The notes: generated by a model from the sequence alone, not told the origin. Shown: positions 1-6,376, counted from the first letter of the stretch. The stretch is DNA of 7,199 bases from Syntrophomonas sp. UBA4807 (GCA_002402575.1 DHGD01000092.1:8358-15556), one strand, 5' to 3'. Made by a program: numbers and translations.

Positions 1-276
1 AGATTTGCCGTGCTAGATGGGGAATTAGCGGTGCCCTGTAACCTGCAACCCGCTATAGCAGGGTCGAAGTCCTGAGCCGAGGGTATATCCTGTAGGGTCT
101 GCCTGCAATAAGTGGCGTCGAAATCTGGGTCCTTCGCAATGAGACATCTTGAACCGTGTCAGATCCGGAAGGAAGCAGCACTAAGAGGTCCATCTTATGT
201 GACGAAGGGAAGCCTGGGTGGAGCTAACTGCTGTGGTAACGCTTGGAGGGTATATTCGAGGCCAGGTGCACGGCTT
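1..276 (+). ncRNA. ffs: Signal recognition particle RNA, large Bacillus/Clostridium type, 5' end at or just before the window edge
   Basis: This is the RNA core of the signal recognition particle, which binds Ffh and directs ribosomes making membrane or secreted proteins to the membrane. The near-invariant Ffh-binding helix 8 is seen at 158-179, with the GGAAGGAAGCAGC loop sequence. The Alu-domain part is at 7-75 and resembles the B. subtilis scRNA, including GCCGTGCTA and GCGGTGCCCTGTA. The ends close on each other: GCCGTGC at 7-13 pairs with GCACGGC at 268-274, giving a molecule of about 270 nt. That is the size of the Gram-positive form and far longer than the 4.5S RNA of enterobacteria. 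Exact ends are inferred; a base or two may be missing on the left. It lies directly upstream of dnaX, as in B. subtilis. Its promoter is outside the window. Confidence 0.95.
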
Positions 277-300
277 AATTATATTTTACAGCGGTATGGG

Positions 301-325
301 ACGGCAGGATATACCTGCTGTTTTT
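301..325 (+). terminator. Intrinsic terminator of the SRP RNA
   Basis: An 8-bp stem (301-308 with 314-321, one G-U pair) closes a 5-nt loop and runs into a T tract (320-325). It lies about 25 nt beyond the mature 3' end of the SRP RNA, which fits termination of the precursor followed by 3' trimming. If it is only partly efficient, read-through could supply dnaX transcripts, since no convincing promoter is visible between here and dnaX. Confidence 0.8.
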
Positions 326-398
326 GATTTTGGAGCAGGAAACCGCCCCTTTACCCGAGAATCTACATGTTATCGGAAAGGCTGCGGCGCATGCTGGG

Positions 399-404
399 AA
401 GGAG
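399..404 (+). promoter_or_regulatory. dnaX ribosome binding site that selects the GTG start
   Basis: AAGGAG lies 8 nt before the GTG at 413 and 17 nt before the in-frame ATG at 422. The spacing favours GTG. The resulting N-terminus (M)SYMALYR matches the MSYQALYR start of B. subtilis DnaX, which supports the choice independently. Confidence 0.75.
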
Positions 405-412
405 TGAATACC

Positions 413-1972
413 GTGTCCTATATGGCTTTATACAGAGCTTGGCGACCACAGAGTTTTGCTGAAGTGGTGGGGCAGGAAAAAACGGTGAGGGCCTTGCAGA
501 ATGCGCTTAAGCAGGGACGCATTTCCCATGCCTATCTGTTTTCGGGTCCCCGGGGCACCGGTAAAACCAGTATGGCAAAAATTGTCGCCCGGGCAGTAAA
601 CTGTGCCCAGCCCCGGGAAGGGGAGCCATGTAATCAGTGTTCCTATTGTGAGGACATCCTGCAGGGGAATTTCATGGATGTGATCGAAATAGACGCGGCC
701 TCCAACCGCGGCATCGATGAGATCCGCGATCTGCGGGAAAAGGTGCGCATGCTGCCTGCGCAGGGGAAAAAGAAGGTTTACATAATCGATGAAGTGCACA
801 TGCTTACTACCGAGGCCTTTAATGCTCTGTTAAAGACACTGGAAGACCCCCCTGACTCAGTTATCTTTATCTTGGCTACCACAGAGCTGCAAAAGATTCC
901 GGCCACTATATTATCCCGCTGCCAGAGCTATCATTTCCGTCGCCTCACAGCTGGCGAAATTGTGGAACGGCTCAGGCAGGTGGCCTTGAGCAATAATATG
1001 ACTGTCTCTGACGAAGCTTTTGACCTGATTGCCAGACGGGCCAACGGAGGGCTGAGAGACGCTTTGAGCAGTCTGGACCAGATCTATTCATATAAAGGAG
1101 CGGCAATAAGCAAAACCGATGCCCTGGATGTGATGGGGCTGGTCGATGACATGTATCTCAGCCGGCTGATGGCAGCGGTTTTTGCCCGCGATGTGAGGAC
1201 GGTTATCGAGATGCTCGGCAATGCGCTGCAGCAAGGCAAAGAAGCTCAGCAGATAGTTCGGGAGGCGATTCTGTTTCTGCGCGATCTGATAGTATACTCG
1301 CTCCTGGGCAATGATGCTGAACTGGCTGTAGTGACCGAATCCACCCGGCCTCACCTGCAAAGCCTGCGAGAACAAACCGATATATCTAGCACCATGAAGG
1401 CCTTGAACACCTTGATGGCTGGTGCTGACCGCTTACGGTACAGTGAAGGCAATCGTTTCCAATTGGAACTGGCTTTCCTGGAATTGATGGCGGTTCCGTC
1501 TGAAACGGCCGGTGAAGACAGTAGCCTGGCGCCGGGCAGTGCTCCGGCCGCAGCCCCGAAAAAAACAGCCCGCGCTGCTGAGAACCCCTCAGACGAAGGC
1601 AGAAGCCCGGCAACGGTTAATAAATCAGCCCGAGCCAAACAAGAAGGCAAAGCCTCCCAACAAGAATGGACCAGATTACTGGCTGCGGTAAAAGAAAAGA
1701 AGATACCCACGCACGCATTGCTGGCACAGGGCAAGCTGCTGCAACACAATCCGCAGGAGGTGGTCATCGGCTTCAAAAAGGCCTATAAATTCCACAAGGA
1801 GAAGTTGGAAGAAAACGCTAACAAAAGCATTTTGGAGGAAGCCGTCAAAGAGGTCTGGGGACGTTCAGCGACGGTCAGATTGGTTTTCCTGGACGATGAT
1901 GACACTCAGCATCCAGTGGTAAAAAAGGCCCGGGAATTGTTCGGCGAAGAAATAGTGGAAGTTAAGGAGTAG
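413..1972 (+). CDS. dnaX: DNA polymerase III subunit tau/gamma (clamp-loader ATPase)
   Basis: DnaX is the motor subunit of the clamp loader, which opens and places the beta sliding clamp at primed sites; the longer tau form also holds the polymerase in the replisome. The product is 519 aa. The AAA+ core is clear: Walker A GPRGTGKT at 45-52, a four-cysteine zinc module (C64, C73, C76, C79), Walker B IIDEVH at 124-129, sensor 1 ATTE at 155-158, and the SRC arginine finger (R169). Domain III follows to about residue 365. A Pro/Ala/Lys-rich linker (about 370-420) leads to a tau-specific C-terminal domain. An open frame reaches back into the SRP RNA (from 218), but that extension has no family counterpart. 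The stop codon lies 5 to 11 nt from the next gene's possible starts, so the two are probably co-transcribed and coupled. An A7 run at 1559-1565 lies in the linker (see findings). Confidence 0.97.
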   Translation: MSYMALYRAWRPQSFAEVVGQEKTVRALQNALKQGRISHAYLFSGPRGTGKTSMAKIVARAVNCAQPREGEPCNQCSYCEDILQGNFMDVIEIDAASNRGIDEIRDLREKVRMLPAQGKKKVYIIDEVHMLTTEAFNALLKTLEDPPDSVIFILATTELQKIPATILSRCQSYHFRRLTAGEIVERLRQVALSNNMTVSDEAFDLIARRANGGLRDALSSLDQIYSYKGAAISKTDALDVMGLVDDMYLSRLMAAVFARDVRTVIEMLGNALQQGKEAQQIVREAILFLRDLIVYSLLGNDAELAVVTESTRPHLQSLREQTDISSTMKALNTLMAGADRLRYSEGNRFQLELAFLELMAVPSETAGEDSSLAPGSAPAAAPKKTARAAENPSDEGRSPATVNKSARAKQEGKASQQEWTRLLAAVKEKKIPTHALLAQGKLLQHNPQEVVIGFKKAYKFHKEKLEENANKSILEEAVKEVWGRSATVRLVFLDDDDTQHPVVKKARELFGEEIVEVKE

Positions 1973-1976
1973 GAGG
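1971..1976 (+). promoter_or_regulatory. Ribosome binding site that bears on the ebfC start
   Basis: AGGAGG overlaps the dnaX stop codon. It is 7 nt from the ATG at 1984 but only 1 nt from the ATG at 1978. A second, weaker AAGGAG at 1964-1969 sits 8 nt before 1978, so that start is not excluded. Confidence 0.6.
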
Positions 1977-1983
1977 AATGGTT

Positions 1984-2313
1984 ATGAAATTCAACCCTAT
2001 GGGCGGCGCTAACATGAATAAGATGATGAAAGAGGCCCGCAAGGTGCAGGAACAGATCGTACAGATGCAAGAGGAACTGCATAAGCGGGAGTTAGAGGTC
2101 ACTGCCGGAGGGGGAGCGGTTACGGTTCGGGTCAATGGCAAACAGGAGATCCTTAGCCTTAAAATAACTCCTGAAGCAGTTGATCCTGATGATGTTGAAA
2201 TGCTGGAAGACATGATAATAGCAGCGGTAAATGAAGCAGTAAAAAAATCTCAGGATATGGTATCCGGCGAGATGGCCAAGATAACTGGTGGTTTCAATAT
2301 CCCCGGATTGTAG
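1984..2313 (+). CDS. ebfC: YbaB/EbfC family nucleoid-associated DNA-binding protein (YaaK)
   Basis: The 109-aa product belongs to the YbaB/EbfC family: small dimeric proteins of tweezer-like shape that bind DNA with little sequence preference and associate with the nucleoid. Seen in sequence: the N-terminal Met/Gly-rich stretch with NMNKMMKEARK, a long amphipathic helix rich in Gln and Glu, the central VTAGGGAVTV strand region, the conserved ITPEAVDPDDVEMLED segment, and a C-terminal helix followed by GGFNIPGL. Length and gene position between dnaX and recR are typical. I chose ATG 1984 because of its well-spaced AGGAGG; ATG 1978 would add two residues (Met-Val). The family's exact role, often tied to recombination because of its recR neighbour, is not settled. 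Symbols in use are ybaB, ebfC and yaaK. Confidence 0.93.
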   Translation: MKFNPMGGANMNKMMKEARKVQEQIVQMQEELHKRELEVTAGGGAVTVRVNGKQEILSLKITPEAVDPDDVEMLEDMIIAAVNEAVKKSQDMVSGEMAKITGGFNIPGL

Positions 2314-2347
2314 AAATAGTCAACTTCCCTATGATCGGATTACAGCA

Positions 2348-2941
2348 ATGAGATTAACCCGTTCCCTGGAAAATTTGATAGAGCAACTGCAAAAGCTGCC
2401 CACTATAGGCCCTAAAACAGCCCAGAGACTGGCCCTGCATCTGCTCAAGGCGCCGGAGTCACAGGCCCAAGCCCTGGCGGAGGCTATTGTTCAAGCTCGC
2501 GACACGGTCAGACCCTGCAGTCAGTGCGGGTATTTGACGGAAACAGATCCTTGCGTCATTTGCCGGGATTTGAGCAGAGATAGGGCTTTGTTATGCGTCG
2601 CCGAGGAAGCCAGCGATGTTATGGCTATTGAACGCAGCGGCTATCGGGGGCGCTATTATGTAATCAATAAAGAGTTTAAATTGATGGGCGACCGCAGCCT
2701 TGAAGACCTGGACTTTACTCCGCTATTGTCCCAAATATCGTCAGGGGAAGTCAGGGAATTGATTCTGGCATTGAATCCGGATATAGATGGCGAGGTCTTG
2801 TCAAGATACATAGCCAGCCTGGCTTCATCATACCCGGTGCGCATTACCCGTTTGGCGCACGGCCTGCCGGTAGGGGGAGACATCGAGTACACCGATGAGA
2901 TCACCCTGCGCAAAGCCATAGAAGGCCGCAAAGAAATCTGA
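2348..2941 (+). CDS. recR: Recombination mediator RecR
   Basis: RecR works with RecO (and RecF) to load RecA on SSB-coated single-stranded DNA during gap repair. The 197-aa product has the family length and order: an N-terminal helix-hairpin-helix (LPTIGPKTAQRLALHLL, about 17-33), a four-cysteine zinc finger (C57, C60, C69, C72), a Toprim domain (about 80-175), and the Walker-B-like C-terminal signature AHGLPVGGDIEYTDEITL followed by KAIEGRKE. The middle of the Toprim domain is unusual: the common HGxxSPxxGIGPxxL loop reads NKEFKLMGDRSLEDL, and the usual LATNPxxEGEAT segment reads LALNPDIDGEVL. No strong Shine-Dalgarno precedes ATG 2348. An in-frame GTG at 2288 would add 20 unlike residues and overlap ebfC, so the ATG is preferred. 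The gap to ebfC is only 34 nt. Confidence 0.95.
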   Translation: MRLTRSLENLIEQLQKLPTIGPKTAQRLALHLLKAPESQAQALAEAIVQARDTVRPCSQCGYLTETDPCVICRDLSRDRALLCVAEEASDVMAIERSGYRGRYYVINKEFKLMGDRSLEDLDFTPLLSQISSGEVRELILALNPDIDGEVLSRYIASLASSYPVRITRLAHGLPVGGDIEYTDEITLRKAIEGRKEI

Positions 2942-3001
2942 CATATAGAAAAACCTTCTGGCATAAGATGGAAGTAAACAGCACCCGCCAGGAGGTATGT
3001 C

Positions 3002-3286
3002 ATGGGATTGGCCAGTAAGCTGTGGGAAAAAACCAAGAATTATATGAGTATGAAAGAAGAGCCGGCAATTGATGCCTATGGGCCGGAACAGATGCTGAAT
3101 ATGGCCAAACAGGAACTGGACTGTGCCTATAATCTGTTTTCCCGGGCAGAAGACCCGGATCTTATCGAATGCGCGGTGTTCAAACTCAAGGCTGCCGAAA
3201 AGCGTTACGATTTTCTTATCAAGCAGGCCAAACGGCAGGCGCTAAAGAAACGGACCGACAAACCCGGTATAAATGGCAGGGGGTAA
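3002..3286 (+). CDS. DUF2508 family protein (YaaL-like), function unknown
   Basis: This 94-aa soluble, highly charged, mostly helical protein resembles the YaaL/DUF2508 family, which lies between recR and bofA in bacilli and clostridia. The family core is visible at about residues 33-78: QELDCAYNLFSRAEDPDLIE, then KLKAAEKRYDFLIKQAKR. The pattern (acidic turn EDPDLI, then a Lys/Arg-rich helix with KRYDFL) fits the family. There is no signal peptide and no membrane segment. A strong AGGAGGT (2990-2996) sits 5 nt before the ATG. Only 60 nt separate it from recR, and bofA follows after 5 nt, so it belongs to the dnaX run. Its job is unknown; the neighbourhood hints at a conserved housekeeping or sporulation-linked role, but nothing in the sequence shows it. 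Confidence 0.85.
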   Translation: MGLASKLWEKTKNYMSMKEEPAIDAYGPEQMLNMAKQELDCAYNLFSRAEDPDLIECAVFKLKAAEKRYDFLIKQAKRQALKKRTDKPGINGRG

Positions 3287-3291
3287 TAGAG

Positions 3292-3558
3292 ATGCCCGGT
3301 ACCAATGTGGTTATAGCCGCGATTGCAGTGGTGTTGATCCTTTACTTTGTCCTAAAAGTATTTTTGAAACCAATCCAGTTATTGTGGAAACTAGCCCTTA
3401 ACTCGGCAGTAGGCCTGGTTTTACTGATGATATTCAACTATGTGGCCGGTTATTTCGCCTTTTTCATTCCTGTCAACCTCATCACAATTTTAATAGCGGG
3501 GTTTTTGGGAGTTCCAGGAGTGCTGCTCCTGGTAGCCTTTCAATATTTGCTTAAATAA
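3292..3558 (+). CDS. bofA: BofA family protein, inhibitor of pro-SigK processing
   Basis: In B. subtilis BofA is an integral membrane protein of the outer forespore membrane that, with SpoIVFA, holds the SpoIVFB protease inactive until the forespore signals. The 88-aa product matches the usual length (87 in B. subtilis) and is hydrophobic throughout. Likely membrane segments lie at about residues 5-23, 33-55 and 61-84. The family's conserved NSAVGLVLL motif (about 38-46) and the FIPVNLITILIAGFLGVPGVLLL region (split here around Pro and Gly residues) are present. ATG 3292 follows AGGGGG (3278-3283) at 8 nt; a longer open frame from 3169 overlaps the upstream gene and is not expected to be used. 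It closes the run, with a terminator 25 nt after the stop. Its presence suggests a spore-forming ancestry, though bofA alone does not prove sporulation. Confidence 0.92.
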   Translation: MPGTNVVIAAIAVVLILYFVLKVFLKPIQLLWKLALNSAVGLVLLMIFNYVAGYFAFFIPVNLITILIAGFLGVPGVLLLVAFQYLLK

Positions 3559-3582
3559 TAGCTCTGCAACCAAAGCTTAATG

Positions 3583-3608
3583 GAGACTGGAAGACAGTCT
3601 CTTTTTTT
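3583..3608 (+). terminator. Intrinsic terminator after bofA
   Basis: GAGACTG (3583-3589) pairs perfectly with CAGTCTC (3595-3601) around a 5-nt loop GAAGA, followed at once by seven T (3602-3608). This is a textbook rho-independent terminator and marks the end of the dnaX-bofA transcript. Confidence 0.93.
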
Positions 3609-3638
3609 GTGGGCGCAAGTCGGATTACCTAGAAAACA

Positions 3639-3676
3639 GGTTATGGGGCATAATAATAAAGCTCTGCTCCATAGCC
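3639..3676. other. Long imperfect stem-loop in the intergenic region
   Basis: Positions 3639-3650 pair with 3665-3676 over 12 bp, with two G-U pairs and no bulge, around a 14-nt loop. It has no T tract on the + side, so it is not a terminator for the upstream genes. On the - strand only a weak T-rich stretch follows. It lies upstream of the promoter at 3739-3767 and so is not in that transcript. It could be an operator, a remnant, or part of a small RNA; the sequence does not decide. Confidence 0.45.
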
Positions 3677-3738
3677 CAAAACTAGAGATAACATATATTG
3701 TTCAATGTGAGTATTATTTGCAGAGCAAATTTATATTA

Positions 3739-3767
3739 TTGACGCACAATTAACCCTACTTTATACT
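3739..3767 (+). promoter_or_regulatory. SigA-type promoter for the NTPase-oxidoreductase operon
   Basis: A -35 box TTGACG (3739-3744) and a -10 box TATACT (3762-3767) are separated by exactly 17 nt, each one base from consensus, in an AT-rich setting. Transcription should start at about 3774-3776, leaving only some 10 nt before the Shine-Dalgarno sequence, so there is no room for a riboswitch in the leader. Constitutive or repressor-controlled expression is therefore more likely than leader control (inference). Confidence 0.85.
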
Positions 3768-3783
3768 TATACTATTACCTGTT

Positions 3784-3791
3784 AGGAGGTG
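3784..3791 (+). promoter_or_regulatory. Strong ribosome binding site overlapping the annotated GTG start
   Basis: AGGAGGTG is a near-perfect anti-Shine-Dalgarno match, yet its last three bases are the only standard start codon (GTG 3789) in the NTPase frame after the TAG at 3783. A normally spaced start would fall near 3795-3800, where the frame reads CGG, TTT and CAG. Confidence 0.7.
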
Positions 3792-4472
3792 TTCCGGTTT
3801 CAGTCCCAGACAAATATAATCATCGAAGCTTACATAGGAGAATATGCCAGCGGCAAGAGTGAAATGGCAATCAACCGGGCTCTGGAATTGAAGCGGCAGG
3901 GGCGTAAAGTGGTCTTGGTGGATTTGGATACCGTAGAGCCATTTTATACTCTAAGGCCTCTGAAAATTCTGTTGGAAGAGAAAGGCTTGGAAGTTATCAG
4001 CATGTCCAGTGAGGATACCTTTGGACTGGGTGAAACCGGGGCTATGCTGACCCCGCAGGCCCGATGGGCCTTATGGCGTGAAGGGGATATTATTCTGGAT
4101 GTGGGTTATGGCGTGATGGGTGCACGCACTCTGAATTTGGTGGAAGGGGCTTACGAATCACCCCATCTGCGCATCTTGGCTGTGATTAATGCCCTGCGCC
4201 CCATGACCAATTCTCGCGATAGAATCGTGGAATACCTCCGCGACCTGGGTCGGGTTGATGCGATAATCGCCAACAGCCACCTGGGAGAAGACACTGACAC
4301 CGAACTGGTGTTGACAGCCAACCAGATCGTATTCACGGCAGCCAGGCAACTGGGACTGACAGTCGAGTATGTGGCTGTTGATGAGAAATTAAGGGGAGAA
4401 ATCCCCGAAGAACGGTTCCCTGTGCCGGTTAAATACATCAAGCGGTATATGCCCGGAGCTATGTGGAAGTGA
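3789..4472 (+). CDS. P-loop NTPase of unknown function, first gene of the oxidoreductase operon
   Basis: I do not recognise a named gene. The 227-aa product is a soluble single-domain P-loop protein resembling the SIMIBI class (MinD/CobQ-like). A Walker A motif GEYASGKS lies at 17-24 after a hydrophobic strand (IIIEAYI). A second strand ends in VDLDTVEPF (44-52), which resembles the DxD segment after the second strand of MinD-like proteins. A Walker-B-like strand IILDVGYG is at 101-108 (D104), and two further strands are ILAVINALRP and AIIANSHLG. The lysine of a deviant KGGxGK Walker A is absent, so it is not a standard ParA/MinD. There is no zinc motif or membrane segment. It follows its own promoter and precedes the oxidoreductase alpha gene by 42 nt with no terminator, so co-expression is likely. 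A maturation, assembly or regulatory role for that enzyme is only inference. The true start is uncertain (see the ribosome binding site entry). Confidence 0.8.
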   Translation: MFRFQSQTNIIIEAYIGEYASGKSEMAINRALELKRQGRKVVLVDLDTVEPFYTLRPLKILLEEKGLEVISMSSEDTFGLGETGAMLTPQARWALWREGDIILDVGYGVMGARTLNLVEGAYESPHLRILAVINALRPMTNSRDRIVEYLRDLGRVDAIIANSHLGEDTDTELVLTANQIVFTAARQLGLTVEYVAVDEKLRGEIPEERFPVPVKYIKRYMPGAMWK

Positions 4473-4514
4473 GAATACGCATCGATTTTAAAAACGGGAG
4501 GTGCTCGAAGTATT

Positions 4515-5603
4515 ATGCAGTCAACGATTGGCGAAAGTAAAAAGGCATTTATGACCGGTAATGAGACTGTGACCTGGGCTGCGCTGGCTGCGGGAGCAGA
4601 GGTCATGTTTGGATATCCCATTACACCACAAAATGAGGTAATGCATTATTGGACCCGCCTGGCACCTAAATTCGGGAGGGAATTCCTGCAGACCGAAGAC
4701 GAGATATCAGCCGGTTTTACAGTTTGCGGAGCAGTACAAGCGGGTAAAAAAGCATTTACGGCAACGGCAGGCCCAGGCAATGTTCTGATGCAGGAACCTT
4801 TTGGCATGGCAGAGGCTATGCGGCTGCCACTGGTGGCAGTCATTCAGCAGCGTGGCGGGCCGTCTTCCGGTACGGTTGTATACTCGCAACAAGAGGTCAC
4901 TTTGACCACCTATGGCGGCAATGGAGAAGGCAACCGCATAGTGTATTCCACTGCCACTCATCAGGAAATATTTGATTATGTAATCAAGGGTTTTAACTCA
5001 GCCTGGAAGTACCGTTTCCCGACGTTCATTCTGGGAGACGGGTATCAGGCCAAAATGAGAGAGCCTTTGACTATATACGAACCACAAGAGCGTGGTATCG
5101 AAATGGTGACCCCTTATCCGCTCATCGGCAAGGCGGGACATATAGGAGCTGACCGTGAGGTGCAGCACTTGTGCAATATTTATAGCCTGGAAGAGGAATT
5201 ATATGATGTGGTTATGCAGCACGCCGCAGAATATGAACGTATCATTCCCGAATTGGTTGAATATGAACAAAAAGAATGTGATGATGCCGAAATAATCATT
5301 GTATCTCACGGAGTAGTCTCCAGGGCGGCGGATGATGCCGTAAAGTTACTGCGTGACCAGGGGATAAAAGCTGGATATTTCAGACCCATCACCCTGCGCC
5401 CCTTTCCGGAACAGCAGTTGCGTGACACGATTGCTAAGAGCGGCGCCAAAAAAATGTTGGTGGCTGAATCTGCTTATGGTCAGCTGTTCCGGCTAATACG
5501 TCAGGAGATTTACGGTGAGACCATACCCATCGAAACCCTGCTTATGCCCGGAGTCGGTATTATAGATTATGACATTATGACTAAGGTCAAGAGCATTTTA
5601 TAA
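4515..5603 (+). CDS. 2-oxoacid:ferredoxin oxidoreductase, alpha subunit (KorA/VorB type)
   Basis: Catalytic subunit of an anaerobic, CoA-dependent 2-oxoacid:ferredoxin oxidoreductase, which reversibly converts a 2-oxoacid to acyl-CoA and CO2 with reduction of ferredoxin. The 362-aa length fits separate-alpha enzymes of the KOR/VOR type. Seen: the pyrimidine-binding domain with MTGNETVTWAALAAG (13-27), GYPITPQNE (33-41), acidic TEDE (60-63, the expected site of the thiamine-activating Glu), TATAGPG (82-88) and RGGPSSGT (113-120). A transketolase C-terminal-like domain starts near 258 (EIIIVSHGVVSRAA, then FRPITLRPFPE at 289-299). The loop after RGGPS reads VVYSQQEVTLTTYGGNGEG instead of the common TxxEQxDL...GxHGE pattern. 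The substrate is therefore open: 2-oxoglutarate, branched-chain or another 2-oxoacid. The GGGAGG site is 13 nt from ATG 4515, rather far, but no better start is in frame. The beta gene follows after 20 nt. Confidence 0.93.
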   Translation: MQSTIGESKKAFMTGNETVTWAALAAGAEVMFGYPITPQNEVMHYWTRLAPKFGREFLQTEDEISAGFTVCGAVQAGKKAFTATAGPGNVLMQEPFGMAEAMRLPLVAVIQQRGGPSSGTVVYSQQEVTLTTYGGNGEGNRIVYSTATHQEIFDYVIKGFNSAWKYRFPTFILGDGYQAKMREPLTIYEPQERGIEMVTPYPLIGKAGHIGADREVQHLCNIYSLEEELYDVVMQHAAEYERIIPELVEYEQKECDDAEIIIVSHGVVSRAADDAVKLLRDQGIKAGYFRPITLRPFPEQQLRDTIAKSGAKKMLVAESAYGQLFRLIRQEIYGETIPIETLLMPGVGIIDYDIMTKVKSIL

Positions 5604-5623
5604 GGAAGGGGGTATTATTCAAA

Positions 5624-6376
5624 ATGACCGTTTCACCAGCTGTTCCTAAATCGTGGTACTTACCGTCCAAACCACACAAGTTTTGCCCGGGGTGCGGACA
5701 CGGCATCGTTTTGAAGGCTCTAGGCGAAGCTATTGACGAGTTGGACATCCAGGATAAAACCATATTTGGTTGTGATATTGGGTGCTCACTCCTTTCCTGG
5801 GACTTCTTCAACTGTGACAGCACCCAAACCCATCACGGCAGAACCACTCCGGTTATGGTTGGTATCAAACGCAGCCGACCCGAACTGGTTACAATAGGAT
5901 ACATGGGCGACGGCGGCGGATACTCCATCGGTTCGCAGCATCTGCTCAATGCCGCGGTGCGCAATGAAAGAGTCACGCTGATACTGGTTAACAACACCAA
6001 CTATGGAATGACCGGGGGGCAGATGGCACCGACCACCTTGCCGGGGCAAAAGACGGAAACCACTCCCTATGGCAGAGATCCCGATGTTACCGGCTATCCC
6101 ACCAAAGGCCCCGAATTTTTGAGCGCCTTGACCCAGGATGATGCATATATAGCCAGGGCAACAGTTTCCAACTACCGCCAGCTAAAACGCTTCATCAAAA
6201 ACGCTCTGTGCAATCAAATTGAGGGCAATGGCTTTTCATTTGTAGAGGTCTTATCGACTTGCCCCACCAATTGGAGGACTAATGCGCAGCAAACCTTGCA
6301 TTTTCTGGAAGATGAGATGGAGAAATACTTCCCGGTAGGGGAGTTAAAGAATCCTCTGGGAAAGGGGGATAAATAA
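5624..6376 (+). CDS. 2-oxoacid:ferredoxin oxidoreductase, beta subunit (thiamine diphosphate-binding)
   Basis: This subunit binds the diphosphate of thiamine diphosphate through Mg2+ and carries a 4Fe-4S cluster next to it. The 250-aa product shows FCPGCGHG (C21, C24), FGCDIGCS (C50, C54) and a late LSTCPTNW (C213). C21, C24, C54 and C213 match the usual four cluster ligands of the short beta subunits. The thiamine signature runs from GDGG (95-98) through SIGSQHLLNAA to VNNTNYGMTGGQMAPTT (122-138). APTT rather than SPTT after GGQ is a feature I associate with non-2-oxoglutarate members, but it does not fix the substrate. The ribosome binding site GGAAGGGGG (5604-5612) follows the alpha stop codon directly. 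The stop codon is adjacent to the gamma start (TAA then ATG with no gap), which points to translational coupling and fixed stoichiometry. Confidence 0.95.
   Translation: MTVSPAVPKSWYLPSKPHKFCPGCGHGIVLKALGEAIDELDIQDKTIFGCDIGCSLLSWDFFNCDSTQTHHGRTTPVMVGIKRSRPELVTIGYMGDGGGYSIGSQHLLNAAVRNERVTLILVNNTNYGMTGGQMAPTTLPGQKTETTPYGRDPDVTGYPTKGPEFLSALTQDDAYIARATVSNYRQLKRFIKNALCNQIEGNGFSFVEVLSTCPTNWRTNAQQTLHFLEDEMEKYFPVGELKNPLGKGDK

Noticed and set aside
112..327. A 71-codon open frame in the SRP RNA region
   Set aside because: It lies almost wholly within a clear structural RNA and its terminator and encodes nothing recognisable.
324..355. Possible dnaX promoter with TTGATT as -35 box
   Set aside because: The -10 position 17 nt later reads a C-rich CCCTTTACC stretch with no TATAAT-like hexamer.
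218..412. Upstream extension of the dnaX reading frame beginning inside the SRP RNA
   Set aside because: It would overlap the SRP RNA and cross its terminator, adds 65 residues without family support, and the GTG at 413 has a well-spaced AAGGAG and gives the family N-terminus.
428..799. Minus-strand open frame opposite dnaX, and similar ones opposite the other genes
   Set aside because: All lie antisense to well-supported genes with strong family matches and show no recognisable protein motifs; they look like by-products of codon bias on the coding strand.
2288..2347. Longer RecR start at GTG 2288
   Set aside because: It overlaps the end of ebfC, adds 20 residues with no family counterpart, and the ATG at 2348 gives the normal RecR length.
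3774..3788. Riboswitch or attenuator in the leader of the second operon
   Set aside because: The predicted transcription start leaves only about 10-15 nt before the coding region, too short for any known riboswitch class.
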